Shown: positions 45,920 through 56,156, counted from the first letter of the stretch. The stretch is 64,000 nucleotides of DNA from Aquarana catesbeiana (GCF_042186555.1 NC_133328.1:358297323-358361322), one strand, 5' to 3'. Notes: generated by a model from the letters alone, not told the origin. A program made the numbers and translations.

Positions 45920-46810
45920 AAAACCTGTATTTATAACTGAATGTAACTGCATTCTGATAGTCACACACTGTGTGGGATCATGTTACATTCCAGTTATATT
46001 TCTTATTACTTCTGATTCATATAGCCTTAGAATATATAAGTGAAATAAGGAAATTCTTGTTCAGTTATATATTATCAGGTAATAATAATAGATTTATTAC
46101 TTTTTAGGACAAATATGTTCAATAATCCAGAAGTAATAGAAGCTTTTTCTTTCTTTTCTTAAAACAAATATATTATTACCTAACTAGTTCCTAGAATTAT
46201 GTTTTTGTTTATTCTAATCTGAAGCAATACAACCTCAATTTTATGAGTTAACATATCTAAACAGTTACATATGAATAAAATATGTAATTGTTTACTCTAA
46301 AAGGGTTAAAATCCCAAAATAATTCAAACTATCTTCATCAATACCAAAGTTATTAACAGTACCTTTCTAACTGAATTATTTAGCCTAGGGCAAGACTAAC
46401 CATATACAACCACCCTGGAATAAATAATTTCAACAAAAACTATATTCTGCACTCCAATTAATGAAACATCATTTTGATGTCTTTTGACATAGCACTTCTC
46501 TCCTGTAAGCGGAAGATCCGTGTACCCCCATTAGCCCTCCTCATTCTCCCAACCATATTATGTGGGAGTGTGACGAAGGCACTTATTCCCCTGAGAGAGA
46601 TATTTATTATCTTTCACGGGTAAATTGTGATTACTTGCAAAAAATAATTTATACAATGTATCATCTAATCTCATATGTTTTTTGTTTACTCTTTACTCCA
46701 GAATTCACTGGTTTCTTTTCTATCTATTCATCTCTTCAGTCCACACAGGTTGATCTGCGCAGTCAGCTCTGCATAACAAAAAGTAAGTCAAAACTATTTG
46801 ATCTATTGCC
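45920..46810 (+). other. LINE inter-ORF spacer
   Basis: 891 bp of AT-rich sequence between ORF1 and ORF2 of the LINE, much longer than in mammalian L1. No conserved frame spans it. It might hold an internal ribosome entry or reinitiation signal for ORF2, but nothing specific can be seen. Confidence 0.5.
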
Positions 46811-49800
46811 ATGGCACCACTGAATATACTTTCCCTGAATGTTCGGGGAATAAATGTCCCTCAAAAAAGGACCAAAGCCTTCCGTACTTTCCATAACAAG
46901 AAGGCTCACATAGTATGCCTCCAAGAAACACACTTCACCAAAGATTCTACTCCAAAATATATTTCTCCTTTTTATCAACAAATTTACACGGCTTCTGCCT
47001 GTACCAAGCAAAGGGGAACTCTAATTGCATTTCACCGATCCACACCATTCACCTTATCATCAGAAATTAAAGACCCAGAAGGTAGATACCTGATACTCAT
47101 GGGTTATATAATGGATACAGCAATCACGGTGATTTCCTACTACGCTCCTAACAAACAACCTACACCATTCCTCTCACATATATTACAAGTGATTAATACA
47201 CACAAAATAGGAACAGTGATAATGTGTGGGGATTCGAACCAGGTCCTCCTCCCATTTCTAGATAAATCACCTTTTACACCATCCAAAAAAACCTCTGGAT
47301 TACCTTTTTCTCAATTTCTTTCCAAATACAATCTGGTATATTCATGGAGAGAAAGTAACCCAATGAAAAAGAAATTCACTTATTTCTCGCACCCTCATCA
47401 AACCTTCTCCAGAATAGATCATATTTTTCTAACAATAGGAATGATACCAGAAATTATTGCATCAGATATAATTCCAATTCCGTGGTCTGACCATAATGCA
47501 GTATACACTACTATAGCCTCAGCCATACCAAAAGCGCATGACCCAACGTGGTACTTACCGGACATAATGCTCAAACACCCACTACATCAGATGGCCATTG
47601 AACAAGCTTTAAAGGAATACATATCAATTAATAATACAACAGACATCTCCCCAATAACACTGTGGGAAGCTCATAAGCCTGTCTTGCGTGGTACAATACA
47701 AAGACAAATGGCACTATTTAAACGGGAACGCAAAAATCTAGCAAAAAAACTAGAACTCAATTTTAATGCAGCCTACATATCATTTCAAGATAATCCATCT
47801 CAGAGTACAAAATCTCATCTGGAAAAATCTAGATTGGAATATGATCTATTTCTCACTGAGTCAGTTGATAAATCCCTCAAACGCTCCAAACACAATTTCT
47901 ACATGAATACAAACAAACCAGGTACATATTTGGCTCGGACATTAAATTCAACTAACAAATCTTTCAAACCAATACGTTTGAAATTATCAAAAAATGTTTA
48001 CACTTGTAATCCAGTTAAAATAGTCCATAAATTTCACTCACATCTCGCAACTTTATACAAGACAAACAATGAATTTAATCCTACAGAAGCTGAATCCTTC
48101 TTCTCAAAAATAACCTTACCTGAGTTATCTCAGAATCAAAAAAGCAGTTTGGATGAGCCTATAACTATAGATGAAGTTGCTAATGCCATAAAAGACCTAA
48201 AACTTAACAAAAGACCAGGCCCAGACGGCTACTCGGCTTTATACTATAAAACATTCTCAGAAATACTCTCTCCCATTCTCACTAAAACTTTTAACAAACT
48301 TCTAGATGGACATTCTTTTCGGCAAGAAACACTAATGGCAATTGTTTGTATGATCCCAAAACCCCTTTCTGATGATACTTCCTGTGTGAATTATCGGCCT
48401 ATCTCTCTGTTAAACCTCGATATTAAATTATTAGCAAAAATAATAGCAAAACGCCTCAATAGCATTATAGGAAAATTAATACATAGAGATCAAGTAGGCT
48501 TCATGCCAAATAGACAGGCAGGCGATAATATACGCAGGGCAGTGTTATTGGCACATATTGCTAAAAAACGGAAAATCCCTTTATGTTTTCTATCTCTCGA
48601 TATTAAGAGGGCATTTGACACAGTATCCTGGCAATATATGCAATATTCATTACAAAAATGGGGTTTTGGACCCCACTTTTTAACATGGATCAAAGCATTA
48701 TATAATAAACCCAAAGCCTATATAAAATATGCTGGATACAAATCTGAAGCCTTTAATATCGAAAGAGGTACCCGACAGGGTTGCCCATTATCTCCCTTAT
48801 TATTTGCCCTTATACTCGAACCCATGGCCCAATACATCAGAACAAACCAAACTATAACTGGCATTGAAGTAGGAGGTATTACACACAAATTATGTATATT
48901 TGCAGACGATATATTACTTTTTCTATCATCACCACAGGTCTCTGGTCCTAACTTAATACCAGCTCTTGATGGATTTGCAGCCCTATCCGGCCTTATGATT
49001 AATCCTAAGAAATGCCTAGTGCTTAATATTTCACTCACAAACATAGAATTGATCCCGGCTAGGGCTGCACTCCCATTCACATGGGCAGAAAAATCAATCC
49101 CATATCTTGGAATTCATTTAACAGCATCTCATTCTGACTTATTCTCAACCAATTATCCTCCTGTATTAAGACAGATCACAAATCTAATAAAACAATGGTC
49201 GCAACTTCCTTTATCCTGGATGGGGAAGATTAATGCAATCAAAATGACTATTCTACCCAAATTGCTTTATCTATTCAGAGTCCTCCCTATTCCAATACCT
49301 TCCTATTTTTTGAGAATAGTACAAAAAAGAGCAACTTCGTTTATATGGGGCTCTTCTAAACCACGTATACCTATACACACACTACATCTTCCCAAAAATA
49401 AAGGAGGCCTGGGATACCCTAATTTTACTAACTACTACAGAGCAGCCTATTTGGCCAGTCTGTCCAAATACCATGCAAAACAGGAAATCCCATTATGGGT
49501 ATTTATAGAGGCTTCAGAAAATGACCCTCTATTAATATCAAATTTATTATGGCTTGATCCTAAAGACCGCTTTAAAATTCATAATCCCATAACTAAACAC
49601 TTCTTATCTCTCTGGGATAAACTAAAAACCAAATATCAGTTACAATCTCCATACAATCCTCTCCTTTCTTTTATCAGAAATCCGGCCTTTTATCCGGCAT
49701 GGATCTACCCAAATTCTTTTAAAGCTTGGACAACATCAGGCATTCAGACACTAAATGACTTCATAGCATCTAAATCATTCCTTTCATTCCCATCGCTTAG

Positions 49801-50602
49801 AGAAAAATATGATCTACCAAACTCTGAGATATTTAGATATCTCCAAATCAAAAATTTCTATACACCATTCCTAAAGGGGTATACACCATTATCCCAATTA
49901 TCCATTTTTGAATCAATCTGTACAAAAGATCCATTTGCTAAAGGTACAATTTCATCACTTTATAATCAATTATATGGAGTAGCAAATCTTAATAGACCCT
50001 CTTACGTTCAGAGGTGGGAGGAGGACCTGGGACGAACTTTAGAAGACACGGACTGGTCTAACATATGGCTCACATCTAAGTCATCTTCACCCAACATATT
50101 AGCACTGGAGACAAATTATAAAGTCCTAACTCGCTGGTACCTTGTACCCGCTAGAGTGGCAAAATATTCACCTAATACCTCAGCTCTTTGTTTTCGAGGA
50201 TGCCCAGAAATAGGCACATATTTACACATATGGTGGACGTGCCCAGTAATCCAAACCTTCTGGAAGGAAGTCTTCGTGATTGCATCTAAAATATTTAAAA
50301 AAATAATACAACCAGATCCATATTTAACCTTACTTAATCTAAAACCGGAATGGTTAACACTCTCTCAATTCAAACTAATAATCCAACTAATAACGGCTGC
50401 AAAACAAACAGTGGCCAAGGCATGGAAATCTCCTACATTGGTACTAGCAGAAACAATTCACAGAATGAATAATACAATGTCCCATGCTAAGATGGTAGCC
50501 ATCGATCAAAATCAAATTCCAAAATTTGAAAAACTTTGGCATCCTTGGATAAAACAACAGTTCCTGTCAAACTTCAATGACTCTGTCCTGTTGCCATGGT
50601 AA
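46811..50602 (+). CDS. LINE ORF2 protein: endonuclease and reverse transcriptase, 1263 aa
   Basis: This is the enzyme of target-primed reverse transcription. The APE-type endonuclease (residues 1 to about 235) has LSLNVRGIN, the Glu box CLQETHF (E near 38), Asp141 and Asn143 in CGDSNQ, FSRIDHIFL and SDHN (catalytic His near 228). The reverse transcriptase (about 440-800) has KRPGPDGYSALYY, IPKPLSDDTSCVNYRPISLL, LDIKRAFDTVSW (first Asp), RGTRQGCPLSPLLFAL and FADD at residues 697-700. The C-terminal part has PYLGIHLT, NKGGLGYPNF and a Cys/His knuckle (CFRGCPEIGTYLHIWWTC). Length is normal for the L1/Tx1 group and every catalytic motif is present. Endonuclease and RT resemble L1 more than CR1. 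The start is the ATG directly before the NVRG motif. Confidence 0.95.
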   Translation: MAPLNILSLNVRGINVPQKRTKAFRTFHNKKAHIVCLQETHFTKDSTPKYISPFYQQIYTASACTKQRGTLIAFHRSTPFTLSSEIKDPEGRYLILMGYIMDTAITVISYYAPNKQPTPFLSHILQVINTHKIGTVIMCGDSNQVLLPFLDKSPFTPSKKTSGLPFSQFLSKYNLVYSWRESNPMKKKFTYFSHPHQTFSRIDHIFLTIGMIPEIIASDIIPIPWSDHNAVYTTIASAIPKAHDPTWYLPDIMLKHPLHQMAIEQALKEYISINNTTDISPITLWEAHKPVLRGTIQRQMALFKRERKNLAKKLELNFNAAYISFQDNPSQSTKSHLEKSRLEYDLFLTESVDKSLKRSKHNFYMNTNKPGTYLARTLNSTNKSFKPIRLKLSKNVYTCNPVKIVHKFHSHLATLYKTNNEFNPTEAESFFSKITLPELSQNQKSSLDEPITIDEVANAIKDLKLNKRPGPDGYSALYYKTFSEILSPILTKTFNKLLDGHSFRQETLMAIVCMIPKPLSDDTSCVNYRPISLLNLDIKLLAKIIAKRLNSIIGKLIHRDQVGFMPNRQAGDNIRRAVLLAHIAKKRKIPLCFLSLDIKRAFDTVSWQYMQYSLQKWGFGPHFLTWIKALYNKPKAYIKYAGYKSEAFNIERGTRQGCPLSPLLFALILEPMAQYIRTNQTITGIEVGGITHKLCIFADDILLFLSSPQVSGPNLIPALDGFAALSGLMINPKKCLVLNISLTNIELIPARAALPFTWAEKSIPYLGIHLTASHSDLFSTNYPPVLRQITNLIKQWSQLPLSWMGKINAIKMTILPKLLYLFRVLPIPIPSYFLRIVQKRATSFIWGSSKPRIPIHTLHLPKNKGGLGYPNFTNYYRAAYLASLSKYHAKQEIPLWVFIEASENDPLLISNLLWLDPKDRFKIHNPITKHFLSLWDKLKTKYQLQSPYNPLLSFIRNPAFYPAWIYPNSFKAWTTSGIQTLNDFIASKSFLSFPSLREKYDLPNSEIFRYLQIKNFYTPFLKGYTPLSQLSIFESICTKDPFAKGTISSLYNQLYGVANLNRPSYVQRWEEDLGRTLEDTDWSNIWLTSKSSSPNILALETNYKVLTRWYLVPARVAKYSPNTSALCFRGCPEIGTYLHIWWTCPVIQTFWKEVFVIASKIFKKIIQPDPYLTLLNLKPEWLTLSQFKLIIQLITAAKQTVAKAWKSPTLVLAETIHRMNNTMSHAKMVAIDQNQIPKFEKLWHPWIKQQFLSNFNDSVLLPW

Positions 50603-51032
50603 CAGATTAAATGACTTACAGAGACACCCATTCTAAGGCTTCAAAGAGAAATAAAAAGAATAATAAACTGACGAGCGGGACAACCTTGTGGACCATACCT
50701 CTACCTTTCAACCCTTTTTCTTCTTTCTCTTTCCTTTTCTCCACCTTACGATTAAAGCTCATTATCAGAATTTATTTGACCTATATACACTCTACTTGTA
50801 AACAATATGTATAGTAGGTATAAATCATTTAAATACCTACAAAAGTAACTAAGGAAATTATATATATCTTTAATTTAGGTTTACGTGAACCCAATGTTTA
50901 ATATTTGAAATTTCATGATATTTACCTATATAAACCCTACTGTAAAACAATGAGCTTACTTTATAGATCCTTGTAAACTTACTTTATGTATCTTTATAAC
51001 ATTGTATACTCAATAAACTTCTTTTGACAAGG
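50603..51032 (+). terminator. LINE 3' UTR with poly(A) signal
   Basis: About 430 bp of AT-rich sequence follows the ORF2 stop. AATAAA lies at 51012-51017, 15 bases before the element's end. No A-rich tail follows. Old L1 lineages normally end in a homopolymer or short repeat, so the clean end is notable. Confidence 0.55.
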
Positions 51033-51189
51033 AAAAACATTTTCTAAATGCACATGTGATTGTGCAGGTATTAAAAAGATTGTTAATCAAGAATGTGTGG
51101 AATTATTGTCTCAACGCTACAACACTTTTGTGGTGATGTAATTGCTGCTTTCTGTGAAAATGGGGGTTATTTCCTGAGGGCAAATCCTC

Positions 51190-51242
51190 TTTGCACTACA
51201 AGTGCAGTTTCAGTGCAGTTTGAAGTGCACTTGTAGTGCAAA
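51190..51242. repeat. Perfect 17-bp inverted repeat
   Basis: TTTGCACTACAAGTGCA (51190-51206) and TGCACTTGTAGTGCAAA (51226-51242) are separated by 19 bases. It lies in the Harbinger's transposase 3' flank; a structural role in 3' end formation is possible but unproven. Confidence 0.7.
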
Positions 51243-51409
51243 GTGTCTTTGCCTTTAATAAATAACACCCAACAGTGCTTTGTATAAGGTTACACATTCA
51301 CGCCATTTTCAGGACTCCCCACATTTCTGTCAGGGTCAGCTAAAACAAACACAAGCAGTAAATGTCACCAAAGATTTCTTTTTTTGTTTGTTTTTATTTG
51401 ATAAAGACT

Positions 51410-53592
51410 TCACAAATTGTCTGGCATATTGATGGCCCCCCTACCCGCAAAGAACTCAAGGTATCTTAACCGGACATCACAAGAACTCAGGGAGGGCAAG
51501 CCAGGATGGCCACTTTAAAGCGCCGTCAGGGTTGTTTCATTTAAAATTCCGGCCTCAGGCCCAACTGAGCCAGCATAGTTGGCAGAATGTTGGCGTAAAA
51601 AGTTATGTAGAACACAGCACGCCAGGATTATATGATTAAGTTTATACTCTGCCATATGGATGGGTGTCAGAAATAGGCGGAACCGGCTGGCCATGATTCC
51701 AAATGTGTTCTACACCACTCTTCTGGCTCTGGCCAGCCGGTAATTAAAAACCCTCTGTTCCGGGGTGAGGGTCCTCATCGGGAATGGCCGCATAAGATGG
51801 TCCCCCAGGGGAAATGCTTCATCCGCAACAAAGACGAATGGGAGTCCTTCCACATTCTCTTCTGGAGGTGGCAAGTCCAAGCTGCCATTCTGGAGACGCC
51901 TGTAAAACTCCATCTGGGCAATGACTCCACCATCGGACATCTGGCCATTCTTCCCCACGTCCACATACAGGAACTCGTAATTAGCCGACACCACCGCCAA
52001 CATCATAATACTATTGAACCCCTTGTAATAATAATAGTATGACCCCGAGTTGGGGGGTGGGACGATGTGGACGTGTTTCCCATCAATTGCCCCTCCGCAG
52101 TTAGGAAAGTCCCACCGCTGGGCAAAGTGGGAGGCCACAGTCTGCCATTCCTGTGGAGTTGAAGGAAACTGTTGAGGAAAACAAAAAAACTTAGTATTTT
52201 TGCACATAAACATGGAAAGCAGATTAGACAGAAACATTCTTGGCCAACATCCAGATAATAACATTTATTAAGGGGAATTTTACAACACCAAAGTATAAGG
52301 TACACCTATCATATTCCCCCCCCTCTCATGGGCCATTTCTAACATTATAGGGGGGGGGGGGAATCTTGGACAGGTAACCCTCTTCACTTCATTGAGAGAT
52401 GAATGCCTAAATACAGGGTATTACTTGGAACAGCCCCTCCTTAGTTACACTATTGGCAGCCCACTGGACAGGTAAGAAGTGTCAGAATACAAAGATATAA
52501 ATAAACACTGTACACATTTGAGCACATTTGGACATTCTGCTATTACCTATCAAGATAATAATAGGATGCAAAAACTTTAAACAGTACCATTTGAAAGTAT
52601 ACAGGCAGGCCCTTGCACTACATGTTTTGGGGAATTCATCCATAAATCTGACCACAAAAGAGGTGGGTATAGTGTGTATGGGTTTGGCAAAGTCAGCAGA
52701 TAGATGATTGAGGATAGATAGAGAATTGTTATCAGCTGACTTAGCAGTTGGGGGGAGAGAGGGTTAATAAAAATGATTTGGGGACACTACAAAAAAAAGC
52801 CTCTGGCACTCTGCCTGAGTTTAAAGCACAAATCACATTTAAAAACATTTTAGGGGGTGTTTGGGGTAAAGCACTACTATGGAGCTGATAAAATACATTG
52901 TTAAGTGACTACATGAGGTGAATATAGGGCCAGGAGAGCATGCTGGGGAGGTTTGTGAAGGCAAATATGTATGAAGGACTAAAAAAATAATTACATAAAA
53001 ATCCAGCATGCATGAGGACAAAGGGGACATTCACAGCATATTCCAATCATGGTAATTAGGGAATGAGGAAAGAAATACAATATATTATCAAACATTAAAT
53101 ACAATAAAATGTGATATTAAAGGATAAAAATCTTACCTTCATATACTCCTTCTGCAGGACCTGGATGATGGCAGAACAGGTCTCCGGGATAATGATCCCC
53201 AGAGCCTGGGGGGAGATGCCTGTTGAGAACTTCAAGTCCTGCAGGCTTCTCCCTTTTGCCAAGTACCGCAGGGTAGCGACGAGCCTCTGCTTCAGAGTGA
53301 TGGCTTGCCTCATGCACGTATCCTGCCTGCTGATATAGGGGGTCAGCGAAGCCAACAAACGGTGAAATACGGGGTCCGTCATCCTGAGAAAGTTCCTGAA
53401 ATCATCAGGATTATTCTCACGGATCTCACGGAGCAAAGACATATAACAGAACTGGTCACGCTGAAGCAACCAATTCTTGGTCCATGAACTCCTCCCCACC
53501 CTGTTCATGGACTGGACTTGTGTCAAGGTCGGGACCCCAACACCAAGCCCCCGCACAGCACGAACTCTACGAGGAGTACGTATACGCAACAT
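51410..53592 (-). pseudogene. HARBI1-like Harbinger transposase, two exons, catalytic Glu replaced by stop
   Basis: This is a PIF/Harbinger DDE nuclease that would cut element ends at TWA sites. Exon 1 (53592-53137) encodes MLRIRTPRRVRAVRGLGVGV, SLLREIRENNPDDFRNFLRM and STGISPQALGIIIPETC, with donor AAG/GTAAGA. Exon 2 (52168-51410) starts after ACAG: FPSTPQEWQTVASHFAQRWD, GGAIDGKHVHIVPPP (first Asp) and FVFVADEAFPLGDHLMRPFP (second Asp). It continues RLARARRVV, then TAG at 51712-51710 where the family has the catalytic Glu (VENTFG), then NTFGIMASRFRLF and ILACCVLHNFLRQ. A second stop (TAA, 51517-51515) follows near the C-terminus. Without stops it would be about 404 aa. The introns and the rest of the frame are well kept, so inactivation is recent. 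Confidence 0.9.
52169..53136 (-). other. Intron of the Harbinger transposase gene
   Basis: 968 bp, AT-rich. GTAAGA donor and CAACAG acceptor on the minus strand. The same intron, about 563 bp long, is present in the copy at 1-1223 (124-686), sharing AAAGCCTCTGGCACTCTGCC. No gene inside. Confidence 0.7.
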
Positions 53593-53775
53593 GGCTAGAA
53601 AACGGTCGGCTGCTCAGAACGAAGTAACAGAACGCACTGAAGAACAGCAAGGCCTGTGTAGAGTGATCTGAAAAACAGGAACGAACGAACAAGAACACAA
53701 TGACAAGTCACGCGTAGCTTGCTTGCACGCACTGAAGAGCAGATACAAACCCACAAGCACAAACTGAACCGCAGA

Positions 53776-53860
53776 AACGTGACCACGCCTTACGCGTTTC
53801 ATCATCAAGACGTCATCTGAGGCGCCTCGGATGATGAAACGCGTAAGGCGTGGTCACGTT
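53776..53860. repeat. Perfect 31-bp inverted repeat with GAAACGCGTAAG motif
   Basis: The arms 53776-53806 and 53830-53860 are exact reverse complements around a 23-bp spacer, which itself contains GACGTC and GAGGCGCCTC palindromes. The right arm holds GATGATGAAACGCGTAAGGC followed by GT. The GAAA-CGC-loop-GCG-T pattern resembles the 3' half of hammerhead ribozymes found in Penelope-like elements, but the matching CTGATGA core is imperfect (GGATGAT). It marks the breakpoint where the Harbinger end was lost. Confidence 0.7.
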
Positions 53861-54882
53861 GGTACGCATACGTCGCTCTTGATTGAACACTTCCGGTTTT
53901 CGGCAGTCGGGCCGTGGAACGCACGCCGCTGCCTCGCTACTGTCACGGCTATTGGCTCCTCACCAGCCGGTGGAACAGAGCCAGTTCTTAGTTGGATACC
54001 ATTCATGTTATCTATTTGTTTTAAATGTAAGCTGACTGGCTAAATAAACTTTTGGATTTACACTATGAGGCTCCTCTCTTCTCAATGCATATGTACACTC
54101 TCCAGTGGACTTCATTAAAGGACCAGTGGTGATACAACCAGGAAGGAGATCATGGAGTCAGTGAGGGGGACACCGATCGATTCCTGCCATTGGATCTACA
54201 TTTACATGCTCATTACTCCTCTAGGGGTTGGGCTTTCCGGTGAGTGGGGGCACAAATGGGGGTTCCAGTGGAGGAGATCACATAACAACTACAACAATCT
54301 ACACGGGATCCTTTGGAAGCAGAGACACTTCTCACAGATTTTCTCTTTTTTCACATATACAGAACTTTATTTTTGCTTGGACACTTAATATATCATTTGA
54401 ATTTTATTTTTGATGATTTGGTTGCACGGTTAATTATCACGTAAATATCTTATCATATTGTTTGATCTTAATTGTGCATTTTTTGGTATACTTCATGCAG
54501 TATTTTTTGGATATTTTAAACTAGCACTAATATTACACATTTTTTCTTTATATCCATATTATCACTTTCAGGTGTATTCATTTCTTATAGGACCATTGAT
54601 GTTCCATCTACACTTATATTTATTCGCATTTGATTTTACATATTATGTGATGTTTTTGCACATGTGGTATTTGAGCATGACACATTGTTTGTCTACTTTA
54701 TACGCATTTATTTATAGTATTTCCCACATATTTTAGTATTACACTTTGATGTACATCTTTTGGGGTACTGTTTTATTTTAATTCATTTTTAAACAGCGCC
54801 AAATCCCCCATGAGAGTTCTTTAGTCTTTTGGATTTCACCTTGGTGTTTTCCTTTTTTTGGGGGGGCTGCAGTTCTCATAGG
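53861..54882. other. Unclassified retroelement-like leader and AT-rich sequence
   Basis: GC-rich sequence with GCTATTGGCTCC, then CTAAATAAACTTTTGGATTT and a change to AT-rich sequence. Open frames beyond 54,400 are Phe/Tyr/Leu-rich by composition and show no family motif. It may be part of a Penelope-like or related retroelement; no reverse transcriptase is present. Confidence 0.35.
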
Positions 54883-55200
54883 TTATCGTCCTAAGCGCAG
54901 AATATTTGAGTTTACGTCAATCTCATCAATAAACACAGTATCGCTGCCACCATCGTCTTCCCCTCCTGTCATGTTCAAGTTCTCTCTGGCCTCCTCTCTT
55001 CTAATCTCTTCATACTCAGATTTATCTGACTTGACTTCCTCCTCGGCTTGTGATGCATTTGTACTTGATCCACCTTCAGATTCTAATAAACTTGTATCAG
55101 GTGCAGGGGACTCCATGGAAGGTGTCGAACAACTTGTTCCAGGCTTTTCAAAGAAGGTCATGAAGAACTTACTTGACTTCTTGGCTTCCTCCACCTCCAT
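54883..55200 (-). pseudogene. N-terminal segment of the hAT transposase (acidic leader)
   Basis: The minus strand from ATG 55200 reads MEVEEAKKSSKFFMTFFEKP, then a Ser/Glu-rich acidic stretch (SLLESEGGSSTNASQAEEEV, SKSEY-type repeats) to VFIDEIDVNSNILRLGR and a stop. KSSKFFMTFFEKP resembles the opening of ZMYM1-like hAT transposases, and its strand and position inside the hAT element agree. The following exon with the zinc finger is absent. Assignment rests on context and composition, so it is tentative. The frame is open further upstream through the minisatellite, but that part is not expected to be native. Confidence 0.5.
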
Positions 55201-56045
55201 ATGCAGTAACATCAGCACCCATAAATGCGGCCTCACCAGCACCCATAAATGCAGTAACATCAGCACCCATAAATGCGGCCTCACCAGCACCCATAAATGC
55301 ATTAACATCAGCACCCATAAATGCAGCTTCACCAGCACCCAAAAATGCAGTAATATAATACCCAAAAATGCAGTAACATCAGCACCAATAAATGCGGCCT
55401 CACCAGCACCCATAAATGCAGTAACATCAGCACCCATAAATGCAGTAACATCAGCACCCATGAATGCGGCCTTACCAGCACCCAAAAGTGCAGTAACATC
55501 AGCACCCAAAAATGCAGTAACATCAGCATCCATAAAGGTGGCCTTACCAGCACCCATAAATGCAGTAACATCAGCAGCCATAAATGCGGCCTTACCAGCA
55601 CCCAAAAATACAGTAACATCAGCACCCATAAATGTGGCCTTACCAGCATCCAAAAATGCAGTAACATCAGCACCCATAAATGCAGTAACATCAGCACCCA
55701 TAAATGTGGCCTCACCAGCACCCAAAAATGCAGTAACATCAGCACCCATAAATGCAGTAACATCAGCACCCATAAATGCGGCCTTACCAGCACCCATAAA
55801 TGCGGCCTTACCAGCACCCAAAAATGCAGTAACATCAGCACCCATAAATTCGGCCTCACCAGCACGCATAAATGCAGTAACATCAGCACCCATAAATGCG
55901 ACCTTACCAGCACCCATAAATGCAGTAACATCAGAACCCAAAAATGCAGTAACATCAGCACCCATAAATGCAGTAACATCAACACCCATAAATGCGGCCT
56001 TACCAGCACCCAAAAATGCACCCATAAAAGCGGCCGCACCAGCAC
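55198..56045. repeat. 24-bp minisatellite, about 35 units, open in frames on both strands
   Basis: Units alternate between AGTAACATCAGCACCCATAA followed by ATGC, and GGCCTCACCAGCACCCATAA followed by ATGC, both 24 bp. Because 24 is divisible by three, frames stay open: plus strand 54971-56182 (repeating SAPINAV/PAPINAA) and minus strand 54883-56178 (repeating AFMGADVT/AFLGAGKA). It lies directly upstream of the hAT leader segment. I read it as a non-coding expansion in the hAT 5' region rather than a protein. Confidence 0.9.
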
Positions 56046-56156
56046 CGGAAAATGCTGCGCTAGCGCCTCTGACACTGTACAGAGGTAGAGAGGGAGTAGG
56101 ATCACCAGCGGCCAGGTGCCCTAGGCTGACTAGTGGTAGCGCCGGCCCTGTCTGCT

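Larger units (their letters stand above)
44793..51032 (+). mobile_element. L1/Tx1-type LINE with both ORFs intact
   Basis: It is flanked by an exact 14-bp target duplication AAAAACATTTTCTA (44779-44792 and 51033-51046). The insert is 6,240 bp with ORF1, an 891-bp spacer, ORF2 and a 430-bp 3' UTR. The 3' end has AATAAA at 51012 and finishes CTTTTGACAAGG, with no poly(A) tail beyond the As of the duplication. The 5' end lies five bases before the ORF1 ATG, so there is no room for a promoter-bearing 5' UTR: it is either slightly 5' truncated or of unusual structure. It sits between the convergent genes of the Harbinger and is the youngest level of the nest. Confidence 0.9.
39552..53775. mobile_element. 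Harbinger element with three genes, split by a LINE; transposase-side end lost
   Basis: It begins TGCCCCATACACACGGTCGG after TAA (39549-39551). In order it contains a minus-strand MADF-like gene, a shared promoter, a plus-strand Myb/SANT-like gene with duplicated terminal exons, the nested LINE (44793-51032), and a minus-strand two-exon transposase. Homology to the copy at 1-1223 continues to about 53,775 (GCAGATACAAACCCACAAGC), where an unrelated inverted repeat begins, so roughly the last 300 bases and the terminal repeat are missing. Without the LINE it is about 8 kb. It is inserted in the hAT element. Confidence 0.8.

Noticed and set aside
53830..53860. Functional hammerhead ribozyme
   Set aside because: The CTGATGA core is GGATGAT and the expected cleavage-site H base is G, so at best it is a degenerate relic; kept only as a speculative finding.
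54458..54736. Hydrophobic 92-codon frame resembling a membrane protein
   Set aside because: The hydrophobicity comes from AT-rich sequence; there is no receptor or transporter motif.
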